A DNA stretch of 64,000 nt, taken from Fimbriiglobus ruber. GTDB taxonomy: Bacteria; Planctomycetota; Planctomycetia; Gemmatales; Gemmataceae. The DNA is taken from positions 248,001 to 312,000 of the forward strand of contig NZ_NIDE01000004.1 of the NCBI RefSeq assembly GCF_002197845.1, given 5' to 3'. The translations under genes were made by a program, and so were the position numbers. Shown piece by piece: positions 42,101-51,461 of this stretch. The notes under the pieces were generated by a model. It saw only the letters and a list, made by a program, of their open reading frames with translations, had not been told where the DNA came from and made no database searches. Numbering within the stretch: the first letter of the stretch is position 1; each line of letters opens with the position of its first letter.

Positions 42101-45100
42101 CGCCGTCCGCCAGCGGCCGTCGGCGTCCCCGGCTGCGACCCATGTGGTGAGCGCGGCTTCGAGTTCTTTCGGCCGTTCGAGCGCCACGAGCAACTGGAAC
42201 GTGACGGCACGCCAGAACGGGTTGTCCGCGTCGGCGGCTGCTCCGGCGTCCAAGTACTTCAACGCCCGATCCGTCAGGTCTGGGGCCGCGCCGGACTGGG
42301 CGGCGAAGTAGAGGGCCAGACTCAGGTAGCGGTGGCGTAAGATCTCGGCCAGTTGTTGGGCGGGCGTCGCCTCGCCTTCATCTGCCGACTTCGGGGGTGT
42401 CGCCCCCAGGAAGGCCCAGCATTCGGCCGCCAGCGGCTTGGCGTCCACCCCCGCGCGGGTCAGGAGGTACAGGCGGTCGATCGCGGCCCACGGCTGGAGA
42501 TCCGCGGGGAGCGTCTTGCCGGCGTCTTTCAGCCGGTCGGCGTACTCGGTCCGAGCCTGTGTCAGCAACTCCGCCCGTTTCTTGGCCAGTTCGGTGCGAG
42601 TGAGTTTTTCGGGACTCGTAATGGTCTTTTGAAGAACCTCGTAGCGCCCTTGAACCATGCGATCCGTCAGCGTGTAGATGTCGACAGGCGTTCTGGCGAG
42701 ACTCAGCGCTTCGGTTTCGTGCTCGGCCGTCCAAGTCGTCGAGATGAGCGACTGGAAGAGTTGGGACGCGTATTGATCGCGTGTTCGTTCCGTAGCCGCT
42801 TTGTACCGCTCGCGGAGAAAATCGCGGTACTCGTCCCCACCGATGCGCTGGGTCATCATCATTTCGATCACGCCGCCAAGTTGATCCTTCAGTTGGGAAT
42901 CTTTTTCGGCGGCCCAGCGGGTGCGGATGTCATTGGTCAGTTTGACCCAGACGGCCTTATCCGTCGTGGTCGGGTACGAGACGGCGGACCGAATCTGTTC
43001 TGCTAACTGGGGCACCGGCAGCGTTGAAACGTGTTCGATGAGCCACCGGAACAAATCCTCTCGTACACGAAGCCCTTCGTCCGTCAGGTTAAAGCGGTTG
43101 GTAAAGAGTACGGCCAGGGTGAGGTCGCCGTGCTTGGGATGCCCGATGAAGAATCGGGCGGCGGTGGCGAGTGGCTTGATCCACCGCGGGTCGATCCGGT
43201 CGGCGTTAATGTTGTGCCCGCTTCCGCCCGCCGTGGCCGCGGCCGCCCGGAACCGCGCGACGGCGGCCGGCGCGACGTCGCCTTTGACTTGGGCCGCGGT
43301 CAGCCATTTCGCGATCAGTTCGTTCGCCTGGGCTTCCGCGCCGCCGTAGATGAGGGCGGAGAGCTGACGCTTGTAAACCGATTCGTCGTTGGGCGACACT
43401 TTGGCCCAGTCGGCCGTGAAAGCAGCCAGGTCGGTGAATCGATTGAGTTGTTCGAGCCAGTCGGCGTACTGCGCTCGCAGATGTTCCTTTCCACCCGCCG
43501 CGAACAGTTTCTTCAGCCAGGCGAAGGCCGCTTCGTGGTCGCCGCGCTGGAAGAGTTCGTTGGCGTACTGGACCTGGAGCGACTCGTCGCCCGGGTTCTC
43601 CTCGGCCAGTTCCTTCCGCAAGGCGATGGCCTTGTCCGGCCGCCCGGACACCGCCAGGGCTTGCGCCCGTTGCTGTTTCCACTGCTTGAAGGCGTCGTAA
43701 GACTTCGGCAGACCCGCGTAAGCCACCGCCAGGCGGTCGAGTACGTCGAGTTGTTCGGTGTAGGAGAGAGCTGATTGGGACTGACTGAGCAGGTAAGTCG
43801 CGATCGCGACCCGGTCGCCGCCAGCGGGCAACCTGGCCGTCTGGTCGGCTTCGTCGAGTAGCCGCCTGCGGAGTTCTTCGTTCCGCCGACTGCCGGCCAA
43901 CACGGCCGTTCGCAGCCAGCGGGCGCCGGGCTTGTCGGCGGTCCGTTTCTCCAGTGCGGCGAGGTGTTCGCTCGCCTTCGCCCACTGTTGGAACGCGGCG
44001 TAGAAGTTCAGGAGTGTGAATTCATCGTCCGCGGTCGCCTTGCCGGCTGCGAGTGCCTTCTTGGCGGCCAGCACCGTCGGCCCGGGCGTGCGGAGCAGCA
44101 GGGCGTTCGGGCGGTCGGCCAGGGTTTGCTTGACCTGAGCGGCGAATTCGTCGGCGGTCAACGCGGTTACGGTCTGAATAACTCGTACCGACGGCCGCCT
44201 CTGATACTCGGGGTGAACGGTCTCGGTCCGCCGCGGCCACCAGAGGCCACCTGCTTCGACGAAATCGCCGTAGGTCGTAGTAGTCGACGGCTTGCCCGCC
44301 GTCCGGTGTTCGATCCGGGTGACGGCTCGCTTGTCCGTGTCGATGGAGTACCGGATTTCGTTATTCTGAGCCGTCTGTTTGAGGACCAACACCATACCGC
44401 CATCGGCCTTTTCGACGGCCGCCGTCAGGTGCGCGTAAGTCTCGTCGAGCGGGGCAAGCGAGTGACCGGGCAGGTCGAACGCCGGGGCACGGAGGTCGGT
44501 AGCGAGCGACGGGCGGACACGGCCGAGGAGGAACGCTCGCGTGTACGTGCCGCGCTCCTTGCCGTCGCACCACTCGATCACGGACCGTCCAGCGTCGCTC
44601 GCGTACTGCGTGACCCAGCCACCCGGCGAATAGAGTTCGAGGTCGCGTTCGTGGCCGGACGGCACGTTTTCCGCGGGGCGGAACGACTCCGTTTTTCGTT
44701 CGATCCGCAACCCGCCAGCGATCTTCGCCAGGGCATCGCTGTGCCACACCGACCGGGCGAGGTCGCGGGCATCTTGCGGCCAGTCCGACTTGGGCGCGGC
44801 TTTCGGAGCGGCAACCGGCACGGGCAACTCTGGGAACAGTGGGTTGAACCACTGAGTCTGTTGTGGAGCCCGCTGGGAATAAGAATGTGGGACCATTACC
44901 GTTAGTCCGCCAATTATGCCCGCGTCGACGGTTCGCCATTGAGGGCTTCTCGCGAACCCACCGCCGCCGAACCCGCCGTGGAGCATTCGCCGGCCTGAAA
45001 TGGGCATTACGCCGCTTCGTGAGTCGAACTCTAAACCTTGCCGGTCGAATGTCTCCAAGTCCGGCAGGGCGTCGAACGCTTCAGCGTCTCGGAGCTGTTT

Positions 45101-48100
45101 GAAGCCTAACGCTTTCTTATCGCTGAGATCCCCCAAACTTTTCGCATCTTTATCGGCAAAGAAATCGTCGTCGATGTCTCCTCTTGGCAAAAACCCGGGA
45201 GCAAGTCCTCGTGACCTACCGGCCATTCCCGCCAACCTTGTGGTGTCAGAGATAGGAGCGAGGTCGTCGACCAATCCTTTGTTCCGTTCCGCAAGTCCCC
45301 CAAAGTATTCACCCGATTCCCGGGCCGCGGCGCCGAGTTCTTCAAATTCACTCTCGGCGTAACGATTTCTACCCAGTCCAGCAACGGGTCCGTCCTCGTA
45401 ATACGGGTATGCGGTGGACGGCGAAGACGTTGGGGCGAGAAGTGCCTTTGCCAGCTTTTCGATCCCCCGAACGTCGTTCGGTGACCGGCCGAGGAGAGAC
45501 AAAGCGGCGAGCGCGTTACGTCGCAGCCCGGCCCGCCATGTGCCGGCTCGTTTCATCTGCTCGCGGGCGAGCGCGTAGCCAGCGTCGTCCCGGCCCTTGG
45601 CGAAGAATTGCTCGCCGTCGCGCATCTGGAACCGCCGCTGAACTTTGAACCGTGCCCGGTCGGCGTCGCTCTCCAGCACCAGGAATGACGTGTACGGCGT
45701 CATGATGTGGAACTCTTCGGAGAGCGCGATCACGTCGTCGCGGACGGCCGGCGTCTGCGGCTGTTCGAGCAGTTTGTCGAGGTGTGCCCGCGCCCAGAGC
45801 CGCGGGATGAACGAGTTCCCGCTCTCGGCGTCCTTGAGGATCGCCTTGGCCGTGTACTTCACCTCCTTGCCGTCGCGTGAGCCGGTCACGACGACTTCGC
45901 CCGTCTGGTCCTTCCCTTCGGGCAGGTAGCGGCCGGTGAGGATTTGTTGCGTGCCCGGGCTGAGGTTCGCCAGCGTTTCCGGATAAACGCGGGCTGTCTG
46001 CCAGCCGCGGAACTCGACCTTGAGGTCGCGCACCGGCGGGCGGGTGAGTTCGCCTAATAGCTCGAGCGCGACGGCCGTCGGGCCTTGCTCGGTCGTGACC
46101 CGGCGGAACGAGCCGCCGCCCAACCGACTCAGAGTCCGCATGACACCGGGCTCGAACGTACTCCCCAATGCGACGGTGTGGACGGCCGCCGTCGTGCCGT
46201 TCGCCGTGTACAGCGCCTGGACGCGTGCGGCGAGCGCCTGCGGGTTGGCGTCGCCGGTCGTCGAGATGCCGTCGCCCAGGTAAACCACGTGGCCCTTGGG
46301 GCCGCACTGCTTGAACGCGGCGGCGAACGCCGTGTCGAGGTCCGTCCACCCGAGGGAGGTCCGCCCCGCCAGGAACGCGGTCGCCTTACGGACGTTGTCC
46401 GGCGTGGCCGGTTGTGTGCGGTCGAACACCCATTCTGCGGCCACATCGCAGGTCGCCAGGTTGAACGTGTCGGCCGGCGTCAGTGCGCCGAGGAGGGAAG
46501 CGGCCAGCGCCGTCTGGGTCGAGCGCTGGTGCGGGTCGACAGAGGCCGAGGTGTCGCACACCAGGACCAGTTCGAGCGGGTTGCCGTCCGGCAACGTGTC
46601 GCGCTCCGCGGCGTCCCCGGCGGGCGGCGTCACCTGAGCCAGGAAGTACCCGTCCGCCCCGCGGCGGTGCGGGACGACCACGACTTCCGGCGCCGCGGCC
46701 GCCACATCTACAACGACTTCGAAGTCCTTGATCGGCGTGTATTCCTGGGCCGAGAATTCGAGCTTCGCGGCGTGGTCGGTCTTGCTCGCGCGTGCGACGT
46801 GCGTGGGAGATAATACGGACTTGAGCGGTGCGGCCGAGGCCACGGTCACGTCGATCGACAGGTCGCGGAGCGGGTGCTGCTGCAACATCTCGCTCTGGAG
46901 GGCGTAGCTGTACCGGTAGCGGTTCGCCTTGAGCGGCAGAACTTGCGTGTACGTGATCCTGATCCGCTTTTCGGAGTGCGGGAAGATCGGCCAGACGCGG
47001 GCCTTGAACACGTTCCCGCCGGCCCATTCCAGCAGGCCCGGGTCGCGCTTCTCGCGCATGATCTCTTCGTAAATCTCCCGCGCCCGCTGCTTCTCGACCA
47101 CGTCCGCCTCGACCATCTCGTTCCCGATCCACATCGCGAACCCGGAAATCGAAGCGTCCTGCGGCAGCGGGAAATGGAAGGTGCCTTCGAGTTGCGCGTT
47201 CGTGTGATTCACAAAGGATTCTTCGATCGTCGTCCGGGCGATCTGGTCGCGGATGTCGACGCTGACCTTGTGATACCCGACGGTCAACGGGACGTTTCGG
47301 CCATCAACCTTGGCGACGAGTTCGCCGAGCGATTCGTTCGCGCTCGTGCCCTTGAAGCCCTTCAGCCACACCGGCTCTTTCGTCACCTGTACGAACTGCT
47401 CTTTCTCGACGCGGTAGTGCGTTTTTTCTTTGACGACGATTTTCTGATCGCCCGGCCCGAGCAGCTCGACGGGCGTGTTCTTGGCCGGCGTGATCTCGAC
47501 TTCTCCTTCGTGCAAGCGAAGCTGAGTCGGCTTGACGACTTCGAGCAACCCGCCGGGGCCGACGACCACGGTGGCGCGGGGCAGCAGCTTGAGCGAGGCG
47601 GCGTTCGCCCCGCGGAGGTCGGCGCGGACCCAGTCGCCGGGCAAAAGAACCGCGTTCGGTCGCACCGGCGTCCACCGCTGGGCGGTCATGGGTTTGATGC
47701 TCACGACGCCCTGCACGTCCGCGACTTTGCCCACGCGGCCGTCTTCGGAAAGCGTGTCCGCGACGACGAATTTCTCGGCGGGCACGGGTGCGTTCTGGGC
47801 CAGCACGACGAATGTGGCAACAAGATCATGACGGCCGCCGCGACCAAGCTCGAACGTTTGAACGGAGCGCAAATCACCCGTTAGCGCGTCGGCTTCGATA
47901 ACGGCTTCTTCTCCGCCGCAACTTACGTAGAACCGATCCACCGTCGCCCCGTCTCGTTCGATCCGCTCAGAGCGTGCGACTCTCACCCTATCCGGCGACG
48001 GCGTAGATACGTTGACCAGGGCGAAGAGGTTCAACCCGCGGCGGTCTGGGCGGAAGTAACTTTTGGCCACAACCGTCGCGCGGTTGGCTTTTTCGTCGAT

Positions 48101-48628
48101 CGTGTAAACAAGGTCGCCGCGCGCGATTTGATAGCGGTCGGCGGAATCGTCCCAGCGGATTCTGTCCGGATGCGCGACCCACACGTCGCGGGGGGTGTCG
48201 CCCGTGATGACTTGCAGGTGAAGCGTTTCAGCGTCAGCCGCCCGGTCGAGAACCTGGGCGAGCCGAGCCTCGGGCTGGCCGGACGGCCAGAAGTGAACAC
48301 CCGTGGCGACCAACACCGCCGCCGCGATCGCCGCGGTCGTCAGTTTGACGAGTACCGAGAACATTTTGCGCCTCCGATTTGGAGCAAGAGAGGACGGAGT
48401 GATCGGGGGAACGATTTCCGCGCCGGCGGGCGGCACGGCGGTGGTCCCGTCGCCGTTGATAGACGGGTTCGGGGCGAAGCCGGAATGAGTCGCGAGGAAT
48501 GCTTCGGTGGACAGGTCGCGTTGCCAGGCGAGGAACGCGGGGTCCGGGGGCGGCGCGTCGGCGCCGGCGGCCGCCAGCAGATCGGCGAGCCGTTCGTCGT
48601 CGTCCGGTGTGTGGTCGGGTGGTGTCAT
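39179..48628 (-). CDS. Giant VIT/vWA/TPR membrane protein with anti-sigma-like start
   Basis: 3149 residues from ATG at 48628, which overlaps the sigma factor stop as ATGA; the frame is open 172 codons further, but that part is the sigma gene in another frame. Residues 1-90 are cytoplasmic-like with DDERLADLLAAAGAD; a membrane helix spans about 91-113. A FecR-like stretch lies at about 296-380 (VADVQGVVSI ... LLPGDWVRAD). A VIT domain at about 445-570 precedes a vWA domain at about 685-860 with MIDAS DTSAS at 692-696. A beta-rich region with YxDFVEAGGLWWPRRTE follows. From about 1550 to the end are TPR-like helical repeats. Family knowledge: VIT-vWA proteins bind partners through metal-dependent adhesion. 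Overlap with the ECF gene suggests it controls that sigma factor or is its main target. Confidence 0.88.
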   Translation of the reverse strand: MTPPDHTPDDDERLADLLAAAGADAPPPDPAFLAWQRDLSTEAFLATHSGFAPNPSINGDGTTAVPPAGAEIVPPITPSSLAPNRRRKMFSVLVKLTTAAIAAAVLVATGVHFWPSGQPEARLAQVLDRAADAETLHLQVITGDTPRDVWVAHPDRIRWDDSADRYQIARGDLVYTIDEKANRATVVAKSYFRPDRRGLNLFALVNVSTPSPDRVRVARSERIERDGATVDRFYVSCGGEEAVIEADALTGDLRSVQTFELGRGGRHDLVATFVVLAQNAPVPAEKFVVADTLSEDGRVGKVADVQGVVSIKPMTAQRWTPVRPNAVLLPGDWVRADLRGANAASLKLLPRATVVVGPGGLLEVVKPTQLRLHEGEVEITPAKNTPVELLGPGDQKIVVKEKTHYRVEKEQFVQVTKEPVWLKGFKGTSANESLGELVAKVDGRNVPLTVGYHKVSVDIRDQIARTTIEESFVNHTNAQLEGTFHFPLPQDASISGFAMWIGNEMVEADVVEKQRAREIYEEIMREKRDPGLLEWAGGNVFKARVWPIFPHSEKRIRITYTQVLPLKANRYRYSYALQSEMLQQHPLRDLSIDVTVASAAPLKSVLSPTHVARASKTDHAAKLEFSAQEYTPIKDFEVVVDVAAAAPEVVVVPHRRGADGYFLAQVTPPAGDAAERDTLPDGNPLELVLVCDTSASVDPHQRSTQTALAASLLGALTPADTFNLATCDVAAEWVFDRTQPATPDNVRKATAFLAGRTSLGWTDLDTAFAAAFKQCGPKGHVVYLGDGISTTGDANPQALAARVQALYTANGTTAAVHTVALGSTFEPGVMRTLSRLGGGSFRRVTTEQGPTAVALELLGELTRPPVRDLKVEFRGWQTARVYPETLANLSPGTQQILTGRYLPEGKDQTGEVVVTGSRDGKEVKYTAKAILKDAESGNSFIPRLWARAHLDKLLEQPQTPAVRDDVIALSEEFHIMTPYTSFLVLESDADRARFKVQRRFQMRDGEQFFAKGRDDAGYALAREQMKRAGTWRAGLRRNALAALSLLGRSPNDVRGIEKLAKALLAPTSSPSTAYPYYEDGPVAGLGRNRYAESEFEELGAAARESGEYFGGLAERNKGLVDDLAPISDTTRLAGMAGRSRGLAPGFLPRGDIDDDFFADKDAKSLGDLSDKKALGFKQLRDAEAFDALPDLETFDRQGLEFDSRSGVMPISGRRMLHGGFGGGGFARSPQWRTVDAGIIGGLTVMVPHSYSQRAPQQTQWFNPLFPELPVPVAAPKAAPKSDWPQDARDLARSVWHSDALAKIAGGLRIERKTESFRPAENVPSGHERDLELYSPGGWVTQYASDAGRSVIEWCDGKERGTYTRAFLLGRVRPSLATDLRAPAFDLPGHSLAPLDETYAHLTAAVEKADGGMVLVLKQTAQNNEIRYSIDTDKRAVTRIEHRTAGKPSTTTTYGDFVEAGGLWWPRRTETVHPEYQRRPSVRVIQTVTALTADEFAAQVKQTLADRPNALLLRTPGPTVLAAKKALAAGKATADDEFTLLNFYAAFQQWAKASEHLAALEKRTADKPGARWLRTAVLAGSRRNEELRRRLLDEADQTARLPAGGDRVAIATYLLSQSQSALSYTEQLDVLDRLAVAYAGLPKSYDAFKQWKQQRAQALAVSGRPDKAIALRKELAEENPGDESLQVQYANELFQRGDHEAAFAWLKKLFAAGGKEHLRAQYADWLEQLNRFTDLAAFTADWAKVSPNDESVYKRQLSALIYGGAEAQANELIAKWLTAAQVKGDVAPAAVARFRAAAATAGGSGHNINADRIDPRWIKPLATAARFFIGHPKHGDLTLAVLFTNRFNLTDEGLRVREDLFRWLIEHVSTLPVPQLAEQIRSAVSYPTTTDKAVWVKLTNDIRTRWAAEKDSQLKDQLGGVIEMMMTQRIGGDEYRDFLRERYKAATERTRDQYASQLFQSLISTTWTAEHETEALSLARTPVDIYTLTDRMVQGRYEVLQKTITSPEKLTRTELAKKRAELLTQARTEYADRLKDAGKTLPADLQPWAAIDRLYLLTRAGVDAKPLAAECWAFLGATPPKSADEGEATPAQQLAEILRHRYLSLALYFAAQSGAAPDLTDRALKYLDAGAAADADNPFWRAVTFQLLVALERPKELEAALTTWVAAGDADGRWRTALGYVRAELGQLKEAIALLETVRHDGDLGPADYRALAGWYMAVNDRAAHEKALVDALKSTDENTLSYFLQGHINAWRNGGAHAPTALDANVIRAFAVVFEKSASPQNYQWLLREAYLATHDFRLLAAVCDSVVGQSAGKIYPFLLSLQTVFNEIRDEAVVDEMAARIDTLRATTKTPTDARALDLLEMQVRRRAAELKNQPGPHADRALAALKRAYARPWADGERLLMGDLLRGLGRIAHADLAAEQRRELHELHAAAAPATLDRLRLAQSYATTLGSYDRHAEGAVLLDADLAAFVKASDGITPDFATSAVTDLVNLHEGARQYAQAEALLQQLAKNPTNEQQKIWFDTQLDELYSHAIRADATVALGTGEALYKALERRMVREAAATYSHNRYQVISRLCTLYQTAHEKKYPGQNDLLAFSRNDLPGLLKMQGNLYHQIVSVVAQRISALHGPQEIVDFLVTRIEQEPSWLRWNNQDGWSQHHWMLAQHRTAAKNLPAALDARLLKLVLTRLREDLINRVQRYQTMCYAHNGYYWAEKEPEFVQVAEEVYAAQKTSVAAVRYIADYFARGCNHRDRAIEILFAAHEKKLLDEGGLTQLVNVLREAGRYGEQIPILTLLIGMTPDNVWYRTELCRAYIHTGRLDDRATAFAAAEAHFRAKDRWTEDAMAPLALVATDTQLYDRGVAISGELIPLCQRSGQARQHGTLSGYYQVLARAQAGLGHTAEAVDAASGAIVSWGSDVNNRANALNELRNVIAASPNLDGFVAHLDAKTAETGLLNPIVRKAVGQVYHSQSKFPQAIAQLQLAMNAQPNDAETLNLLIDCFDKMKNPDGAIGQILRTLELSRRDIKRYEDLGKRYETTDRRAEAERAYTSIVEVTPNESEGHTLLAQIRERQGRWADAIGQWEQVARIRALEPDGLLGLAAAQLHEKQYVKAAETMEKLKARTWPPHAANAPGRIAELDRQLREGQLAK

Positions 48629-49230
48629 GGCTCGGTCCTCGCCGGGCGGCCCGCGGTGCGCTTCCCGAACGTGTCGCGGAACGCCTGACGCGCCCGCGCG
48701 AGCTTGGACCGCACCGCGCCGGCGGTCGCCCGCTCGCGGCTGGCGATCGTTTCGACGGAATCGCCGTCCATGTATTTGGCCGTGAGCAGGGTTTCGTAGT
48801 CCGCGGGTAACTCGGTCAGAGTGGCCCGGACCAGGGCGTTCAACTCGCCGTCGGCCAGCGCGTCGCGGGTTTCGCCGGGGCGCCGGTGGGGGTGGTCCGC
48901 GCCGGCCCGGAGCAGGCGGTCCCGCTGGGCTTCTTGCCGGTAATGCAAGGCGATACGGACGCGGGCGATGCCCCAAAGCCACATCCAGAGTGTTCCGCGG
49001 TCCGGGTCGAACGCCGCCGCGGACCGGGCGGCGGCCAGGAAGGTTTCCTGGACCACGTCGGCCACATCCGTGGCCGACGGCCCCATCAGACGCGCGACGG
49101 CCCGCCACACGCGCTCGGCGTGCGCGTCGTACAGCGCCCGCCACGCGTCCGGGTTTCCCCCGCGGAGCCCGCGGGCAATCTCGCGCTCCTGGTGTTCGTC
49201 CATAACCGGCCGGTCCGCCGTAAGGGCCAT
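48625..49230 (-). CDS. ECF-type RNA polymerase sigma factor
   Basis: 201 residues from ATG at 49230; GTG at 49257 and ATG at 49203 are alternatives, none with a strong ribosome binding site. Region 2 is clear (AWRALYDAHAERVWRAVARL, DVADVVQETFLAAARSAAAFD, LWMWLWGIARVRIALHYR) and region 4 is clear (LTELPADYETLLTAKYMDG, SVETIASRERATAGAVRSKL, ARARQAFRDTF). It directs RNA polymerase to promoters released by an envelope signal. The stop overlaps the start of the giant membrane protein, a coupling typical of sigma and anti-sigma pairs. Confidence 0.93.
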   Translation of the reverse strand: MALTADRPVMDEHQEREIARGLRGGNPDAWRALYDAHAERVWRAVARLMGPSATDVADVVQETFLAAARSAAAFDPDRGTLWMWLWGIARVRIALHYRQEAQRDRLLRAGADHPHRRPGETRDALADGELNALVRATLTELPADYETLLTAKYMDGDSVETIASRERATAGAVRSKLARARQAFRDTFGKRTAGRPARTEP

Positions 49231-49302
49231 CGTGGCGCTCGCCCGGGTTTCGTACACGGCACCCTAGATTTGCGCGCGGCGGGGGAAATGTGTCGCAAAA
49301 TT

Positions 49303-49413
49303 TTTCGCCGCAGATTCACGCGGATAAACGCGGATCAGGCAAGAGATTAAGCAGAAAATCGATTCTTAATCTCTGTTCTGATCCGCGTTTATCCGCGTGA
49401 ATCTGCGGCGAAA
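49303..49413. repeat. Inverted repeat of the 'cgcggat' family, second copy
   Basis: The arms tttcgccgcagattcacgcg plus gataaacgcggatca and its complement are near-perfect. The centre differs from the copy at 840-939. The right arm lies five bases from the stop codon of the amidohydrolase gene. Confidence 0.87.
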
Positions 49414-49418
49414 TTTTC

Positions 49419-51242
49419 TTATTCGAAGATCAGAGTGCCGAACTTGCGGAACTCGTGGAAGCTCGGACCGACCCGGGCCCAATCCCAGCTCGCGGGCTTC
49501 TTATCGTCGTAGTCCATCCGGTAGAAGTTCGCCCGCCACTTCGTGCCGGGCTTCGGCGAGACGTTCCGCAGCGGCGTGAGGAGTTCATACGGGATGAACA
49601 CTTCCGCCTTCCACCCCGTCACCGTCGCGCCGGACTTGAGTTCACCGCCGGCCGCCGAGGTCGCCTTGCGGGTCTTCCGCCCGCCCGCGTAGTGCCACGG
49701 CCGCCAGCCCATCGCCTTGTCGCCCAGATTGGGCACCAGGATCGGGAGTTCGTAGTTCAGCGGCGAAATCTCGTACTCGAAATAAATCGGGTCTCGTTCG
49801 TCCGTCCATAGGAAGACTTCAAACACGTCTTCCGTCCAGAGGTTCAAGAAGTCCTCCTTGAGCGTGGCCGTGATCTTTTCGTCCGCCGCGTCGATGAGGA
49901 CGTAGAAGCCTTTTTTGGAGTACAGCGTTTTCACCCGCGTCGCGTAGTCCTTGCCTTCCTTCGTGCGTTTGTTCAGCGGCACCCACTCCGCCGCCTTCCA
50001 GGCCGCGGCGGTCCCGTCGCCGGTGAGTTCAAAATCTTCCGTCGGCTTGACCCGCATTTCTTTCCCTTTTGGGGCTTCATCTTTCGGGGTGGCGTCCTTG
50101 GCGGGCGTGTCCTTGGGGCCATCTTTCAGGCCGTACAGCACGCGCTCAGCGTTGGTCTGGTAGACCTTCTTCAGCACCTCGGGCGGCAGGAAGAGGCCGT
50201 AGATGTTCCAGAACCCCTGACGGTGGTGACTGGCCGAGCAGTCGAAGTATTCGTCGTCCGTTTCCAGGAACCGATAGTAGATGCGGTAGGCGTCGACCTT
50301 CGGCGTAGTGTCGGTGCCGAACATGATCCGGTCCTGATATTTCAGGAAGAACTTGCGGGCCGTGTACGGCTGGCGGCCGAGTTCCGAGATGCGGGCGTCG
50401 ATGTCCACGTACATGTTGGGGTACTTGTCGAGTTTGTCCGCGACCGCCGCGAGGTCTTCGGCGTTGTTGCCGAAGTGGGTGTTCACGAACGTCGTCTTGG
50501 GGTGTTTCGCGATGACGTGGTGGAGTTGATCGAGCACGTCTTCCCGCTTCGGGTTGTCGCCGGCGTAGAAGAGCCAGTCGAGGTGCTGGTTGAGTTCGTG
50601 CCAGCGCTCGTTGTGACGGTCGAGCGGCGTGAAGAACGCGGCCGGGTCGCCGACGTGAATCACCACCGGGCGGCCGAACTTCGCGCACGTCTCCCAGATC
50701 GGGTCGAGCTTCGGGTCGTCGACCGGAACCAGGCGACCGTCCTTGTAGCGGTAGCGCAGGCCGAAGGTCTTGTGAAACTTGAGCCCCTTCGCCCCGGCTT
50801 TGAAGCCCTCTTCCAGCCGCTTGACCTCGCGGGCCGTCCAGTCGGGGCCGTCGATTCCTTCGAAGTTAATGAGGGCGAAGGTCAAGAACCGGCCGGGGTA
50901 GGTTTCGTCCAGGGCCGCGATCGTTTCCTTGAGCCGGCCGTCCCAGCCGCCGTCGAGGTTCACGACGGTCCGCACGCCCGCCTCGTCCATGACCTTGAGA
51001 TACCGCTTCACGACGTCCGGCGTCAGCACCTTGCTGCCCCCGCCGAGGTGGTTGTGAACGTCCACGACCGGGTACATGGGGCGGTCGACGGCGGTGGCTT
51101 TGGCGACCATCATGGACCGCGGCTCCCAGTCGTGGAGCTTCAACTCGCGGATGTCGGCAGGCGGGTCGGCCGACCGCGCCGGGCCGGCGATCGCGATCAG
51201 AAAAAGCGATGAGAACAAAGCCATGCGGAGTCGTAGGCCCAT
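49419..51242 (-). CDS. Secreted amidohydrolase fused to a CBM9/DOMON-like domain
   Basis: 607 residues. Signal peptide (LRMALFSSLFLIAIAGPARS). The amidohydrolase_2 domain spans about 55-370 with VVDVHNHLGG as the first metal motif, GLKFHKTFGL, VVIHVGDP, TFVNTHFGN and FGTDTTPK as later metal or catalytic positions. A charged Lys/Asp/Pro linker (about 372-400) joins it to a C-terminal CBM9-like/DOMON sandwich (about 405-607: FYVLIDAADEKITATLKEDF, LWTEDVFEVFLWTDERD, ending FRKFGTLIFE). The enzyme half probably hydrolyses or decarboxylates a cyclic or aromatic substrate; the C-terminal half may bind sugar or heme. It lies alone between a repeat and a 176-base spacer. Confidence 0.87.
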   Translation of the reverse strand: MGLRLRMALFSSLFLIAIAGPARSADPPADIRELKLHDWEPRSMMVAKATAVDRPMYPVVDVHNHLGGGSKVLTPDVVKRYLKVMDEAGVRTVVNLDGGWDGRLKETIAALDETYPGRFLTFALINFEGIDGPDWTAREVKRLEEGFKAGAKGLKFHKTFGLRYRYKDGRLVPVDDPKLDPIWETCAKFGRPVVIHVGDPAAFFTPLDRHNERWHELNQHLDWLFYAGDNPKREDVLDQLHHVIAKHPKTTFVNTHFGNNAEDLAAVADKLDKYPNMYVDIDARISELGRQPYTARKFFLKYQDRIMFGTDTTPKVDAYRIYYRFLETDDEYFDCSASHHRQGFWNIYGLFLPPEVLKKVYQTNAERVLYGLKDGPKDTPAKDATPKDEAPKGKEMRVKPTEDFELTGDGTAAAWKAAEWVPLNKRTKEGKDYATRVKTLYSKKGFYVLIDAADEKITATLKEDFLNLWTEDVFEVFLWTDERDPIYFEYEISPLNYELPILVPNLGDKAMGWRPWHYAGGRKTRKATSAAGGELKSGATVTGWKAEVFIPYELLTPLRNVSPKPGTKWRANFYRMDYDDKKPASWDWARVGPSFHEFRKFGTLIFE

Positions 51243-51418
51243 GAGTTCGCTCCGGGGTTAACGGGTGCGCGTCGGATCGGAGAGGGTGGCGACCACCAAC
51301 CGAACACGGATCGGGTTACGTGATCCGGTCATTTCAACAGGAGATGAGTACGCTCGCGAGAACTTTCGGGGCGACGGGACGGAATCTTCGTCCGGGTTTC
51401 GACGTGATACCAACGAAA

Positions 51419-51444
51419 ACGCCCGTCTGCTGAGAGCCGGGCGT
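51419..51444 (-). terminator. Terminator of the aminotransferase gene
   Basis: Read on the minus strand, acgcccg ... cgggcgt forms a seven-pair stem with an 12-base loop followed by TTTTCG, 18 bases after the stop codon at 51462. Confidence 0.75.
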
Positions 51445-51461
51445 GCGCTGGGCGTCTTGTG

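Noticed and set aside
48629-49144. An N-terminal extension of the giant VIT/vWA gene by 172 codons
   Set aside because: This part is the sigma factor gene read in another frame and is Arg/Pro-rich without family similarity; the ATGA-coupled start at 48628 is preferred.
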